From a virus, in IMG/VR virus record IMGVR_UViG_3300024344_000004, positions 1 to 64,000 of that record: a DNA stretch of 64,000 nt; one strand, given 5' to 3'. The notes under the pieces were generated by a model, which worked only from the letters and a program-made list of their open reading frames with translations, was not told the DNA's origin and did no database searches. The translations under genes and the position numbers were made by a program. Positions 17,888 to 25,877 of this stretch are shown piece after piece; position 1 is the stretch's first letter; each line of letters opens with the position of its first letter.

Positions 17888-19030
17888 TTAACTGATGACG
17901 ATTTGACCGGCTTCTGGTCTAACGACCTTCAATCCGTATCTCATGGACATGTAAGAACCAACAATTCCGAATCCCGGATTTGCTTCTTCTACAGTCAATG
18001 GTCTTCTCTCTACGTAAGCCATTGGCTTAACGGAAAGGTCAAAGACACCAAATCTTCCGCTTGGAACCCATGCGTTCACTACAACGTTTAGACCGTAGAG
18101 ATTTCCTACTAATCCTCCTGTTGATAGCATTTGACCGAATGGTCCACTTCCTGCGGCGGTAGGCATAACGTTTCCACCATCTGCTGCTGTAACTGATTGA
18201 GCTGTGGTGAATACACTAGCGAAATCTGCCATCTTCAACATATTCTCGTATTGAGCTGGATTAATGAACATGTGTGTTGCATTGTATCCGTGCTTAGACA
18301 TACGTGAAATTGAAGCGGCGACGTCACTTAATGTAAATGAGTCAGTTCCTGTGGATGTAGCTGCGTTGTATGAAGCTGCTCCAGATAGGATGGTTACGCC
18401 TTGATTTGCGTAGTCGTCTAATCTGCTTGCAGTTCCTGTCAATGTAGCTTTTGCTCCAAGGAAACCACCGTTTTCTGCCTTACTGAAATCAGATATGTTT
18501 GATTCGTCGGAAGTAGCTGCTGCGTATGAACCACCAGATTGTGGGGTAATTGTGGAGTAAGCTCCTCCAGACAATACACCAGTTTGTAGAGTTGCGTCAC
18601 CGATACCAAATATTACGTTAGTAACGTGTTGGGTCATGTGCCTGTCTACAGCTCTGCGGGCTTCATTCAAAGCCATTTCTACTTCGTTGAATCTTGAATC
18701 TTCAATCATTCTTCGGGTTACACCAATTGCTATACCCCACTCTTTAACTGCTACTCTCTCGGAGCGTAGTTTTGTGTGTTGGTATTGCGGAGTTGTACCT
18801 TCTTCTAGTTGTTCTAGCTTCATGCTAGGTTTGCCGAAAGTAATATCAATATTACCCCCTGTATCAGTAGACATTGGGTCTGCAAAGAATTGCATAACTG
18901 GAAGGTCTGCGACCTTGTAATCAATAATTGCGTCTTTGTAGTCAATGAGTACTCTTTCACCTGTTCCACCAGTGTTGGCGTAGGAACCTGTGTTCAGGGT
19001 TGTCAATAGACCGGGAGTTGCGTCGACCAT
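17888..19030 (-). CDS. Major capsid protein, HK97 fold
   Basis: A 380-residue protein with the layout of HK97-like capsid subunits. It has an extended N-arm, then KDAIIDYKVADLPVMQFF and a long spine helix region (RRMIEDSRFNEVEMALNEARRAVDRHMTQH). The A-domain part is NAWVPSGRFGVFDLSVKP near the end. It follows protease/scaffold and decoration genes in canonical order. A strong AAGGAG Shine-Dalgarno lies 7 nt before the ATG. It should be the most abundant virion protein. The fold is inferred from pattern and synteny. Confidence 0.85.
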   Translation of the reverse strand: MVDATPGLLTTLNTGSYANTGGTGERVLIDYKDAIIDYKVADLPVMQFFADPMSTDTGGNIDITFGKPSMKLEQLEEGTTPQYQHTKLRSERVAVKEWGIAIGVTRRMIEDSRFNEVEMALNEARRAVDRHMTQHVTNVIFGIGDATLQTGVLSGGAYSTITPQSGGSYAAATSDESNISDFSKAENGGFLGAKATLTGTASRLDDYANQGVTILSGAASYNAATSTGTDSFTLSDVAASISRMSKHGYNATHMFINPAQYENMLKMADFASVFTTAQSVTAADGGNVMPTAAGSGPFGQMLSTGGLVGNLYGLNVVVNAWVPSGRFGVFDLSVKPMAYVERRPLTVEEANPGFGIVGSYMSMRYGLKVVRPEAGQIVIS

Positions 19031-19041
19031 AGTTTATCTCC

Positions 19042-19437
19042 TTAGAGAGTCTGACACTTGGTCAGTCCTGCTCCACTGTTGTTTTCTAATGTGACGGCTT
19101 GAGCTTTTGGTGCAGTTGCTGCGTTTGTAGCTGTGACCAATTCTCCGGGCGTTGCTGCCCCCATCATCATAATGATACCTGCATTGACGTTAGCACATGC
19201 AATGTTTAGAATTACTCCAACACCTGTTACTAGAGACACTATTGCTCCAGCGTCGGCATCGACTAATGCTATTCCTGCGTATGCAAACTTAGCGGCGGCG
19301 TCACCTGTATCTGCTAGCTGCAATTTACCATTGGCATCAACGGTACATGCAGAGCCGGCGGTTATTGCTTCAGCTGCTTCGTATGGTAAAATACGAGCTG
19401 GAGCTCCACCATCGTTAATTAAAATTTCTGTTGCCAT
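19042..19437 (-). CDS. Head decoration / capsid cement protein
   Basis: A 131-residue, Ala/Gly/Val-rich all-beta protein (ARILPYEAAEAITAGSACTVD, AYAGIALVDADAGAIVSLVTG). It resembles the DUF2190-type decoration proteins coded between protease and MCP in many tailed phages. It would bind the capsid surface after expansion. AAGGTGATT Shine-Dalgarno upstream of the ATG. Confidence 0.7.
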   Translation of the reverse strand: MATEILINDGGAPARILPYEAAEAITAGSACTVDANGKLQLADTGDAAAKFAYAGIALVDADAGAIVSLVTGVGVILNIACANVNAGIIMMMGAATPGELVTATNAATAPKAQAVTLENNSGAGLTKCQTL

Positions 19438-19439
19438 AT

Positions 19440-19937
19440 TTAATCACCTTTTAGATAGTAGTCTCTGTTCAATTTGATTTTTCCATCAACTACTTTCATA
19501 CCGAACTCTCTTTTGGTTTCTGGTACTTCACCTTCGTCAGATGATTTACCTTTTCCGAAAGAACGTTCGACGTCGTTGCTTGGCTCAGGCATTGCTGCTA
19601 GAGCGTCGCTAAATCCAGTCAATCTGGATTCATCCCAAGCGGAAAGTTCTTCGACACGAGCATCCTTTTTGTCTTCTTCGATTGAACCGAATAAGATTTC
19701 TTTGGATATAATTGCTTCTACTGCTTCAACTTTTCTTGCTTCTGCTTCTTTGGTTAATCGGTCTTCTTCTGCTTTCTTGAAAGTTTCTAATTCTTTCATA
19801 GCTGCTTTGAATTCAGATTCGATTTCCTTTTTAGATGCTTCTGCTTCTTCAAGTTGTGTGCGTAGAGAAGCGAACTCGCGTTCGACAATGCTTTCTGCGT
19901 CGGATTTTACAGTTGTTTCTTTTGTCTCTTCTGACAT
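19440..19937 (-). CDS. Candidate internal-start scaffold protein
   Basis: Inside the protease gene, in the same frame, AGAGGT lies about 5 nt before an ATG beginning MSEETKETTVKSDAESIV. It is exactly at the start of the coiled-coil scaffold region. The product would be 165 residues. Lambda makes Nu3 from the C gene in the same way. It is nested in the longer gene; internal initiation is inferred. Confidence 0.5.
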   Translation of the reverse strand: MSEETKETTVKSDAESIVEREFASLRTQLEEAEASKKEIESEFKAAMKELETFKKAEEDRLTKEAEARKVEAVEAIISKEILFGSIEEDKKDARVEELSAWDESRLTGFSDALAAMPEPSNDVERSFGKGKSSDEGEVPETKREFGMKVVDGKIKLNRDYYLKGD

Positions 19938-20696
19938 ATTTACCTCTGTTTGTTCTGACTCGCATCCACAATTTCCTTCTTGGCCACCACAACCACAGTC
20001 GTGGTCGTCTTCAGGTTCTTGTGAATCACATTTCGTTTCTATAGTACATTCTTTACAGACTGGGTCCATCTTTTCATTGTCAATGAAACTTACCTCTGTA
20101 GGACGAATATTAGTGGCATAATTGTCACCCATGACGTCAATATCATTTGAAAACCAATCAATACTAACATGTGTCATGTCTCCTTCCTTAACTTTATTCA
20201 TTACCTCTTGACCGCGGCCATGTTTATTAGATACTGTTGCCAACATCTTGATTGCGGTCTTTCCATTGTCCATCTCGACCAACTCAGGTTTCGTTGCCAT
20301 GCCGATTAGGTCCTCAGTTGTTCTCTGATGGTCTACATATATGGGGAGTTCTGAAAATTTAGTTAAACTATCTTTCAACATACCTCCTTCTATATAAACT
20401 TTATGTTCTTCTCCGTCAACCTCATATTCATGAGGTCCGGATGTAATAGCGATAACTGGGAATGATACAGAGTCGACTCCCTCATCGCTGGAAAATGTCA
20501 TATCTTCACCGTCAGCCACTGCTAATGCGAATGACCTACGAACAGGTTCAGTACTTTTGCCCTCTGCAAATTCCCGCTCTACGCCATTCTCATGAGCCCA
20601 CATGCTACACATGCCGGCTGCAATCTCTTCGGGGTTATCAAAACCCCTTTTCTTCAGGTTAGCTTTTGTGTCTAACATACATTTGTCGAATGTCAT
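19440..20696 (-). CDS. Prohead maturation protease fused to scaffold
   Basis: A 418-residue protein. Residues about 60-215 look like an HK97-type serine prohead protease. The candidate catalytic His is in YVDHQRTTEDLIG and the candidate Ser in THVSIDW, followed by PTEVSFIDNEKMDP. A Cys-rich linker follows (HDCGCGGQEGNCGC), then a Glu/Lys coiled-coil scaffold region. The N-terminal 55 residues form a small helical domain (CMLDTKANLKKRGFDNPEEIAAG). Its ATG overlaps the portal stop. An internal ribosome site could give the scaffold alone. Confidence 0.8.
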   Translation of the reverse strand: MTFDKCMLDTKANLKKRGFDNPEEIAAGMCSMWAHENGVEREFAEGKSTEPVRRSFALAVADGEDMTFSSDEGVDSVSFPVIAITSGPHEYEVDGEEHKVYIEGGMLKDSLTKFSELPIYVDHQRTTEDLIGMATKPELVEMDNGKTAIKMLATVSNKHGRGQEVMNKVKEGDMTHVSIDWFSNDIDVMGDNYATNIRPTEVSFIDNEKMDPVCKECTIETKCDSQEPEDDHDCGCGGQEGNCGCESEQTEVNMSEETKETTVKSDAESIVEREFASLRTQLEEAEASKKEIESEFKAAMKELETFKKAEEDRLTKEAEARKVEAVEAIISKEILFGSIEEDKKDARVEELSAWDESRLTGFSDALAAMPEPSNDVERSFGKGKSSDEGEVPETKREFGMKVVDGKIKLNRDYYLKGD

Positions 20697-22000
20697 GCTC
20701 TATCTCCTGTTGCGTTTGCGGAGGGTTTATTTCCCCTATTTTGTGCTCTAGCGGATTCTTCTTTCTTATCTTCGTTTTTTCCGCCAGAAATATTAGCATT
20801 CTTATCACTTTGTTCTTGTTTGATTGGTGATGCCTTAATATCTTCAGAAGTTTCCATATCTAGTTCAGCTACTCCTTCAGGGTCAAGACCTCTTTCCTCT
20901 CTCACTTCACCGGGTGATAATACACCTTCTGACAAATAAATCATATCTGTCTTAGCTTTAGTGAATGCGTCATCTGTATTAATTTGCCTAAACTTAAATT
21001 TAGCATCGCCTGACTCTAATTGAGGCATCAGCTGGGAATTAAGTGCTCCCTCTATCATTGTTTGTAGGTATCTAACGTAAGGTTCAAATATTGGACGAGC
21101 CTTTTCAGGGTCTGTCCACATTGTTTTTGGTGTTTTTAATGCTAAATGAATTTTATCTAATATATCATCTGTATATTTACCATATTCAAAAGCACGTTGT
21201 GTACCTTGTAACTCTTTGATAGTTATGTCGTTTCCATGGATTATATCTTCACCGGGCGCTAAAGTATTAAAAGCATCTACAATTTCATTAATTTTATCTG
21301 GACCATATGGCATATCTGGTAAACCACATGATACATCAAATCGACTAGATGCATATTTATTAAGGGCTGCACCAATATCTCTTTCTGCATAATCTTTTAA
21401 ATCCACTAAATAGAGAATAGGATGTATATCTGATAAACCATAAGCAAAATCATCGAATTGATTATTTTTCAACTCTATAATCTCACTTTCTTCAAACCTA
21501 ACGTTTTCTTCATCATCACCTATTTTTTGATAATAATATTCTATTTGTCCGTGCTCATTTCTTTTAACAAACATATTTTGACTAGAACGTACAATTAAAT
21601 TATCTCCTGTCCATTCTAAATACCCTGTACCAAAAATACGAGCATTTCTTATCCATCCATATAAAATATGTTCAATATTTATATCACGGAACATTTCTTC
21701 TAACTCTTCCCTTACATTGTCATCGGCTGTAACTATATCAAAATTATCTTTGACAGCATACAAGCAAGGTAAATCAATTAGACTTCTTACAATAGGGTCT
21801 GATAGGTAAACATTCATATAAGTTCTATTTTTACCAATGTGTGGCTCATAGTCCTTATTTTGTGCAAATCCACCGAATCCCTTATTTATTTTAAGTCTTT
21901 GAATTACTCCCGCACCGTAACTTCGTGGGTCGTCTTTTTTATACGCAGGATTGCCACCAACTCGGGCAAAAGTGCGTCTAACTCTATCTATAAACGACAT
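20693..22000 (-). CDS. Portal protein
   Basis: A 435-residue protein between TerL and the protease. The N-terminus is basic. The body contains stem and wing-like patterns (VRSLIDLPCLYAVKD, YASSRFDVSCGLPDM). Near the C-terminus lies LSPGEVREERGLDPEG, a turn-helix very common in phage portals. It ends in a hydrophilic Lys/Asp/Asn-rich tail. The dodecameric portal forms the packaging vertex. A near-leaderless start is predicted from the TATA box about 34 nt upstream. Confidence 0.85.
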   Translation of the reverse strand: MSFIDRVRRTFARVGGNPAYKKDDPRSYGAGVIQRLKINKGFGGFAQNKDYEPHIGKNRTYMNVYLSDPIVRSLIDLPCLYAVKDNFDIVTADDNVREELEEMFRDINIEHILYGWIRNARIFGTGYLEWTGDNLIVRSSQNMFVKRNEHGQIEYYYQKIGDDEENVRFEESEIIELKNNQFDDFAYGLSDIHPILYLVDLKDYAERDIGAALNKYASSRFDVSCGLPDMPYGPDKINEIVDAFNTLAPGEDIIHGNDITIKELQGTQRAFEYGKYTDDILDKIHLALKTPKTMWTDPEKARPIFEPYVRYLQTMIEGALNSQLMPQLESGDAKFKFRQINTDDAFTKAKTDMIYLSEGVLSPGEVREERGLDPEGVAELDMETSEDIKASPIKQEQSDKNANISGGKNEDKKEESARAQNRGNKPSANATGDRA

Positions 22001-22026
22001 GGCTATTTATAATTAACTCTGATGGG

Positions 22027-22034
22027 TATATAAA
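22027..22034 (-). promoter_or_regulatory. TATA box for portal/head operon
   Basis: AAACTTTATATACCC on the minus strand, 34 nt before portal ATG 22000, in the 41-nt gap after terL. It predicts a transcript with a leader of only a few nt and a fresh start for the head genes. Confidence 0.65.
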
Positions 22035-22041
22035 GTTTTTG

Positions 22042-23712
22042 TTAGATTCCCCTTAAGGATTGCTTTAAAAGTCTAGGATTGCGTCTAGTTGTCGCAAAAA
22101 GTGGCCGTTTACTATAGGTTCCTGCGTTATTAGCGTTATTTCTACTTATTGGTCTAGATACAACACCTGCACCATAGTTTCCTGTCATAGGTAGCATACT
22201 TAAAGTAGCATGTAACCCCATTGCAGAACTATCACAATAATCATCGTGTTTACCACTTGGTGCTGAAATCTTTTCAGTTTTATCAGCAGCATCCATTGTA
22301 TATTCTAAATCAATATGTTCTCTTGTCCACTTGTGAATTAACTTAGCTTCATTAGCAGGTAAGTTTTCAGGATTAGGTACTCTTACTCTTCCTTGTTGAA
22401 TATATGATTGGAAATCTCTGTACATCTGAGTTTTAGTCCCTTTGGGACCACCTGTAAAAACAAACGCCACAAAATGTATATTAGCATCTAAACACCCTAT
22501 CCGTAAGTCTTGTTCAACCGCACCACCAATACCAGTACAGTCCACAATGAGACGAGTAGCCCCAAGACCAAGGGCAACATCCATAATACGTTTACGTTGG
22601 TATGGAATATCATGTCCACCAGTTCTGGGGTTGATTTCTTCAACGTAAATAAGTCGTGCAATATTTTCTTTGTCAGATTTATCAAGGGACCATGCACTAA
22701 TGACAGTAGAATTAACAGATTTGCCAATGTCAACACTAACATTAATATTGCTTCCTCCCGACTGTCCATCCCCATCCAACCTAGTAAGTTTGTAATCATC
22801 ATAACACCTTTTTATTTTTTCTGCATTAAACACATTCGATACCGACTCTACAAATTCACATTCATATTCAGTTCGCCAATGTATGGAGTCTTCTCCCCAC
22901 TCCATCATTTTATCTAACATTTCTTCGTCTGTGTAAGGTGCTGAATAAGCTTCACCTTTGTTCACTGCATCTCTCCATGTATAGTGTAATCTTTTAAAAG
23001 TATCTGCATAGCCGTCGTCATATAAATATTTATACATGTGGTTATCTTTAGACTTAGGTGTACCCAAATTAATAAAAGGAGCTTTATTAGCAACAATAGA
23101 AGGCTCTACATTATCAATGAACAACTTATCGTCGATGAGTGGAGACTCATCAACAACTAAGAAAGTAGGGTGTTGCCCTCGTATAGCTTGACCTTGGTTA
23201 CTAGGCGCTAATGGAGCTCTACGCATTATTGTGCCCCCCTTAAGTGTTATATTGGGCTTGTTATGAAAACGATAATTCTTAACTAAGCCATTCAAAAAAG
23301 GGTTATCAGCAAAATGTCTATAACAATAATTAAATATTAAAGCTGCTTGGTCTTCTGTAGGAGCAAGTATAAATACTAAATCTCTAAATCTATTAAAAAA
23401 CATATATATAGTTACCGCTACAGACAATGCGAACGATTTCCCACTGCCTCGTGGAGCTAAGATAGCTAATTTGGTTTGTTTACCATCATCTCTTTCCATT
23501 AAACATTCTAATACTATATCTTCTTGTAGTGGTCTTAATTTTAAAGGACGTTGTTTACCATCAATTAAATATGTTGTACAAAAAGCTCTAAGCAATTTGC
23601 GCATTTTTTCTTTATCTCGTCTACAACTTTTGAATATATTCTCTAAAGAGCGTGAATCTAATCCACCTTTACCTGTCAACAGGCTCTTCAGAGGGCTTTT
23701 GGGTTTCGTCAT
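22042..23712 (-). CDS. terL: Terminase large subunit
   Basis: A 556-residue packaging motor. The ATPase part carries a Walker A (LAPRGSGKS, about residue 80), a Walker B with the catalytic acid (FLVVDESPL) and a coupling region. The RNase H-like nuclease part shows its first acid in NVSVDIGKS, a second in LIVDCTGIGG and a third in KHDDYCDSS. All key residues are present, so both translocation and cleavage should work. The start overlaps the upstream small-terminase gene by 44 nt. Confidence 0.95.
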   Translation of the reverse strand: MTKPKSPLKSLLTGKGGLDSRSLENIFKSCRRDKEKMRKLLRAFCTTYLIDGKQRPLKLRPLQEDIVLECLMERDDGKQTKLAILAPRGSGKSFALSVAVTIYMFFNRFRDLVFILAPTEDQAALIFNYCYRHFADNPFLNGLVKNYRFHNKPNITLKGGTIMRRAPLAPSNQGQAIRGQHPTFLVVDESPLIDDKLFIDNVEPSIVANKAPFINLGTPKSKDNHMYKYLYDDGYADTFKRLHYTWRDAVNKGEAYSAPYTDEEMLDKMMEWGEDSIHWRTEYECEFVESVSNVFNAEKIKRCYDDYKLTRLDGDGQSGGSNINVSVDIGKSVNSTVISAWSLDKSDKENIARLIYVEEINPRTGGHDIPYQRKRIMDVALGLGATRLIVDCTGIGGAVEQDLRIGCLDANIHFVAFVFTGGPKGTKTQMYRDFQSYIQQGRVRVPNPENLPANEAKLIHKWTREHIDLEYTMDAADKTEKISAPSGKHDDYCDSSAMGLHATLSMLPMTGNYGAGVVSRPISRNNANNAGTYSKRPLFATTRRNPRLLKQSLRGI

Positions 23713-24004
23713 CGGATAATTCTCCTAAAAACGAAGCAAATGCTTCAGTATTTTTCTCTACAGTTGTTGGCACTTCAATATTTAATGCTCTGAATTCAGT
23801 ATGTATGTCTTTAACGATTGTATTTCTTTGACGCAAGAGCTCTGTTCTCGCGTTAACATCCCGAATACATACAAGAATTTCTTCCCACAATATATCTTCA
23901 AGAGCAAGATTGCGCGCCAGAAGACGGACAAGCTCTTTATGACGTTCATATTCAGCTTCTCCTACCCTCTGACGTAATCTTTGCTCGTATTCCTCTACGT
24001 TCAA
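23669..24004 (-). CDS. Probable terminase small subunit
   Basis: A 111-residue, charged, mostly helical protein directly upstream of and overlapping terL. The helices RVGEAEYERHKELVRLLARN and LLRQRNTIVKDIHTEFRALN could form an oligomerisation core. The acidic tail resembles TerS tails. No helix-turn-helix is clear, so the call rests on position and size. The ATG overlaps the preceding stop (ATGA). Confidence 0.55.
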   Translation of the reverse strand: MNVEEYEQRLRQRVGEAEYERHKELVRLLARNLALEDILWEEILVCIRDVNARTELLRQRNTIVKDIHTEFRALNIEVPTTVEKNTEAFASFLGELSDDETQKPSEEPVDR

Positions 24005-24459
24005 AGCGCTTTGCCTTCATCAAGACTAGCCTTGACTTTGGACTTTACTAAGGCAGCAAGTTCATCGTCTTTTTCATCCCAAGCAGTAATTAAAACATTA
24101 CGAACTAAAGAATCTTTAACGTGTTTTTGTGCTGTCTCGTCTAGCTTTTCAAAAGCTTTTATCTGGGCTTTTGTTAGATTTTTATCAAGTAAATCCATCA
24201 ATTCAGCTTCATTGTTCTTTAAGTATTTAAAGACTAACTCTTTAACTGCTGGTACGGTATAGGCTACATAAGCTCCTAGACCTAATACTAAAGCAGCTAA
24301 GGCTGCTAATAATGGTTCATCCATTAATGCATCTAACATTCCAGATTCTTCTACAGTCTCGAGAATTGCAGTTATGTTTCCATCATCTGCTGTCTCATTT
24401 GCGGCTGTGTTATTATTTGTTTCATTCATATATTGATATTTCCATATTGGGACTCTCAC
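24001..24459 (-). CDS. Single-pass membrane protein (up to 152 aa)
   Basis: Hydrophilic Asn/Thr/Ala/Glu-rich N-terminus, one transmembrane segment (LLAALAALVLGLGAYVAYTV, about residues 60-80) and a charged helical C-terminus. Two starts are possible. GTG 24459 overlaps the stop of a short leader ORF as GTGA, which favours translational coupling. ATG 24429 (MNETNNNTAAN) has only a weak ribosome site. Lysis, membrane docking or a virion role are all possible. It is first in the packaging operon. Confidence 0.65.
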   Translation of the reverse strand: MRVPIWKYQYMNETNNNTAANETADDGNITAILETVEESGMLDALMDEPLLAALAALVLGLGAYVAYTVPAVKELVFKYLKNNEAELMDLLDKNLTKAQIKAFEKLDETAQKHVKDSLVRNVLITAWDEKDDELAALVKSKVKASLDEGKAL

Positions 24460-24512
24460 GTGGCACTTGCGATAAGAACCTGTGAGGCAATGGCCCTAAG
24501 GCGAGAGCCCAT
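24456..24512 (-). CDS. Putative leaderless 18-aa leader peptide
   Basis: Minus-strand ATG exactly 28 nt downstream of the TATA box, the spacing of confirmed-looking leaderless genes here. It reads MGSRLRAIASQVLIASAT and ends GTGA over the next gene's GTG. The whole ORF is enclosed by a stem (GGGCTCTC with GAGAGTCCC, one bulged A). It may be a regulatory leader or a coupling device. Confidence 0.45.
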   Translation of the reverse strand: MGSRLRAIASQVLIASAT

Positions 24513-24532
24513 ACATAATTAGAAGCTCTACC

Positions 24533-24540
24533 TATATAAA
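24533..24540 (-). promoter_or_regulatory. TATA box for packaging operon
   Basis: AAGCTTTATATAGG on the minus strand, placed right after the end of the 95-aa basic-protein gene. The predicted start is about 24512. Confidence 0.65.
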
Positions 24541-24542
24541 GC

Positions 24543-24830
24543 TTACCATTTAACTTTATTAGCCCAGTATGCAGCAGACATCTTTCCCCTTTTAATATTC
24601 TTAGCGTGACGCGCTTTAAAACTCTTTCTTCGGGCTTTGGATTTCTTGTCTGTTTTCTTACCTGCTGTAGTAACGCCTTGTTGACCGAACCTAATTAGTT
24701 TAGTTTTGGTTCCTTCTTTAGCTACAACTACGTGGGATTTTTTAGGATGATTAGGGGTTCTTTTAGGTTTGTTATAACCTGATACTCCTGCTCTAGTTAA
24801 TTTAGCATCTTTTTTCTTTTTAGGTGCCAT
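24543..24830 (-). CDS. Small basic protein (95 aa)
   Basis: Strongly basic (MAPKKKKDAKLTRAGVSGYN...; ends KRGKMSAAYWANKVKW). The middle and end have a distinctive conserved-looking core (TPNHPKKSHVVVAK, TKLIRFGQQGV, KARRKSFKARH). I recall similar short basic proteins in many marine phages, usually near virion genes, with no known function. It overlaps the upstream gene by one nt and belongs to a run of three Lys/Arg-rich genes. DNA compaction or an internal virion protein is inferred. Confidence 0.75.
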   Translation of the reverse strand: MAPKKKKDAKLTRAGVSGYNKPKRTPNHPKKSHVVVAKEGTKTKLIRFGQQGVTTAGKKTDKKSKARRKSFKARHAKNIKRGKMSAAYWANKVKW

Positions 24831-25102
24831 TATTTCTTTTTTCCTTTCTTTGGTCTTAAACTTGGATATTTCTTATATACAGCTCGTTTAATTCCAGCAG
24901 GACGTGGAGCATTGTGAGCTAACTTAAGAGCTGATTTAGCTCTCTTTAGTGTATTGATAGGAAAACTACCTTTGGGAGCTCCCCCTGAAGGTCCAGCAAA
25001 TGCTATACCTTTTTTATACTTTCCTACGTTAGAACCACCCTTTCTCTTACGTGCTGCTGCTTGTTTCTTTTTAACTGCTGTTGTTTTCTTCTTAGGTGCC
25101 AT
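24830..25102 (-). CDS. Small basic protein (90 aa)
   Basis: Lys/Arg/Ala-rich (MAPKKKTTAVKKKQAAARKR...). Its opening resembles that of the 95-aa neighbour, then it diverges (GPSGGAPKGSFPINTLKRAKSA). The C-terminus is RPKKGKKK. It resembles archaeal or eukaryotic histone-tail-like basic proteins only in composition. Likely nucleic-acid binding. Confidence 0.7.
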   Translation of the reverse strand: MAPKKKTTAVKKKQAAARKRKGGSNVGKYKKGIAFAGPSGGAPKGSFPINTLKRAKSALKLAHNAPRPAGIKRAVYKKYPSLRPKKGKKK

Positions 25103-25272
25103 TATTTCTTCTTCCTTTTGTAAGTCCTCTTCTTGGCAGTCTTAGCTGCTCTTTTGAACTGTTTTTTAGTAGGCGCACCTTTAGTTCCGGGTTTTCTCAT
25201 TTTTTCCTTAGAACCTTTTTTGATGCGTCGACGTTTAGCATGTATGTTAGCATATAAACCTTTTTTAGCCAT
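25102..25272 (-). CDS. Small basic protein (56 aa)
   Basis: I read this ORF directly: MAKKGLYANIHAKRRRIKKG..., ending KKRTYKRKKK. A GGAG site lies 6 nt before the ATG, and its stop overlaps the next ATG (TAATG). More than 40% Lys/Arg. It is the first of the three-gene basic cluster. Confidence 0.75.
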   Translation of the reverse strand: MAKKGLYANIHAKRRRIKKGSKEKMRKPGTKGAPTKKQFKRAAKTAKKRTYKRKKK

Positions 25273-25280
25273 ACTAACTC

Positions 25281-25523
25281 CTATTTGTATTTATTTTTAG
25301 AATGTTGCTTTTTGCCTATGTGGTGACCGTGTCTTTCTCTTATTTCTATTTCAGTTACGTCTCTGATTTGTTTGAGAGCTTCTTTTTTAGATATAGCTTT
25401 CTTTTCTAAAGCGTGGGTCTTACCACCTACATGGCTAAAAACTTTTTCCCCAGAACCACTCTTACGCATTGTAAGAGTCTTGTCAATGTTCTCTTTTTTA
25501 TTTGTTTTATATACACTTGCCAT
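25281..25523 (-). CDS. Hypothetical protein (80 aa)
   Basis: Lys/His-rich (SHVGGKTHALEKKAISKKEA, then RERHGHHIGKKQHSKNKYK). No family recognised. Co-directional with the basic-protein cluster with 8-nt gaps, so it is part of the same operon. Confidence 0.65.
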   Translation of the reverse strand: MASVYKTNKKENIDKTLTMRKSGSGEKVFSHVGGKTHALEKKAISKKEALKQIRDVTEIEIRERHGHHIGKKQHSKNKYK

Positions 25524-25530
25524 GGTTGAC

Positions 25531-25803
25531 CTATTGTGTGTTCCTATCTGAGTTTTTTACTCTTGGTGCGTCATCTGCAAAGTTGACGTTAGGTGTTTGA
25601 TTCTCGTAACCACCCATATACATTTCTTCTGTGCTAGGTTTATTTGCTGGTATAGCTTCTTTAAAAGATGTAATAGGCTTGTGATAAGCCATTTCATCTA
25701 TTTCAGCTTTTGTTGGTTTAGCAAAATCTAACTCCATGTCTGGGTTGTTTCCGTGAAAATGTTCACCTGCTTCTATTGATTTGTATTGTTTTTCTGTAGG
25801 CAT
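25531..25803 (-). CDS. Hypothetical protein (90 aa)
   Basis: Acidic and Asn/Pro-rich (HFHGNNPDMELDFAKPTKAEIDEM...), apparently extended. No domain recognised. Its ATG follows the stop of a Cys-rich micro-ORF by 2 nt. Confidence 0.65.
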   Translation of the reverse strand: MPTEKQYKSIEAGEHFHGNNPDMELDFAKPTKAEIDEMAYHKPITSFKEAIPANKPSTEEMYMGGYENQTPNVNFADDAPRVKNSDRNTQ

Positions 25804-25805
25804 GT

Positions 25806-25877
25806 TTATTCCTCGTCTTTACAGCAGTCACAACTGCATGTGCTGTCACAGCATCCGTTTATTGTATGTTCTATCAT
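25806..25877 (-). CDS. Cys-rich microprotein (23 aa)
   Basis: Reads MIEHTINGCCDSTCSCDCCKDEE: six cysteines within 12 residues. The ATG overlaps the upstream stop (ATGA) and the stop is 2 nt before the next ATG, so it fits the operon's coupling style. It could bind a metal. Very short, hence moderate confidence. Confidence 0.5.
   Translation of the reverse strand: MIEHTINGCCDSTCSCDCCKDEE

Noticed and set aside
24456-24516. Possible tRNA because a stem encloses about 64 nt
   Set aside because: Too short, with no T-loop or anticodon arm; a leaderless short ORF explains the interval better.
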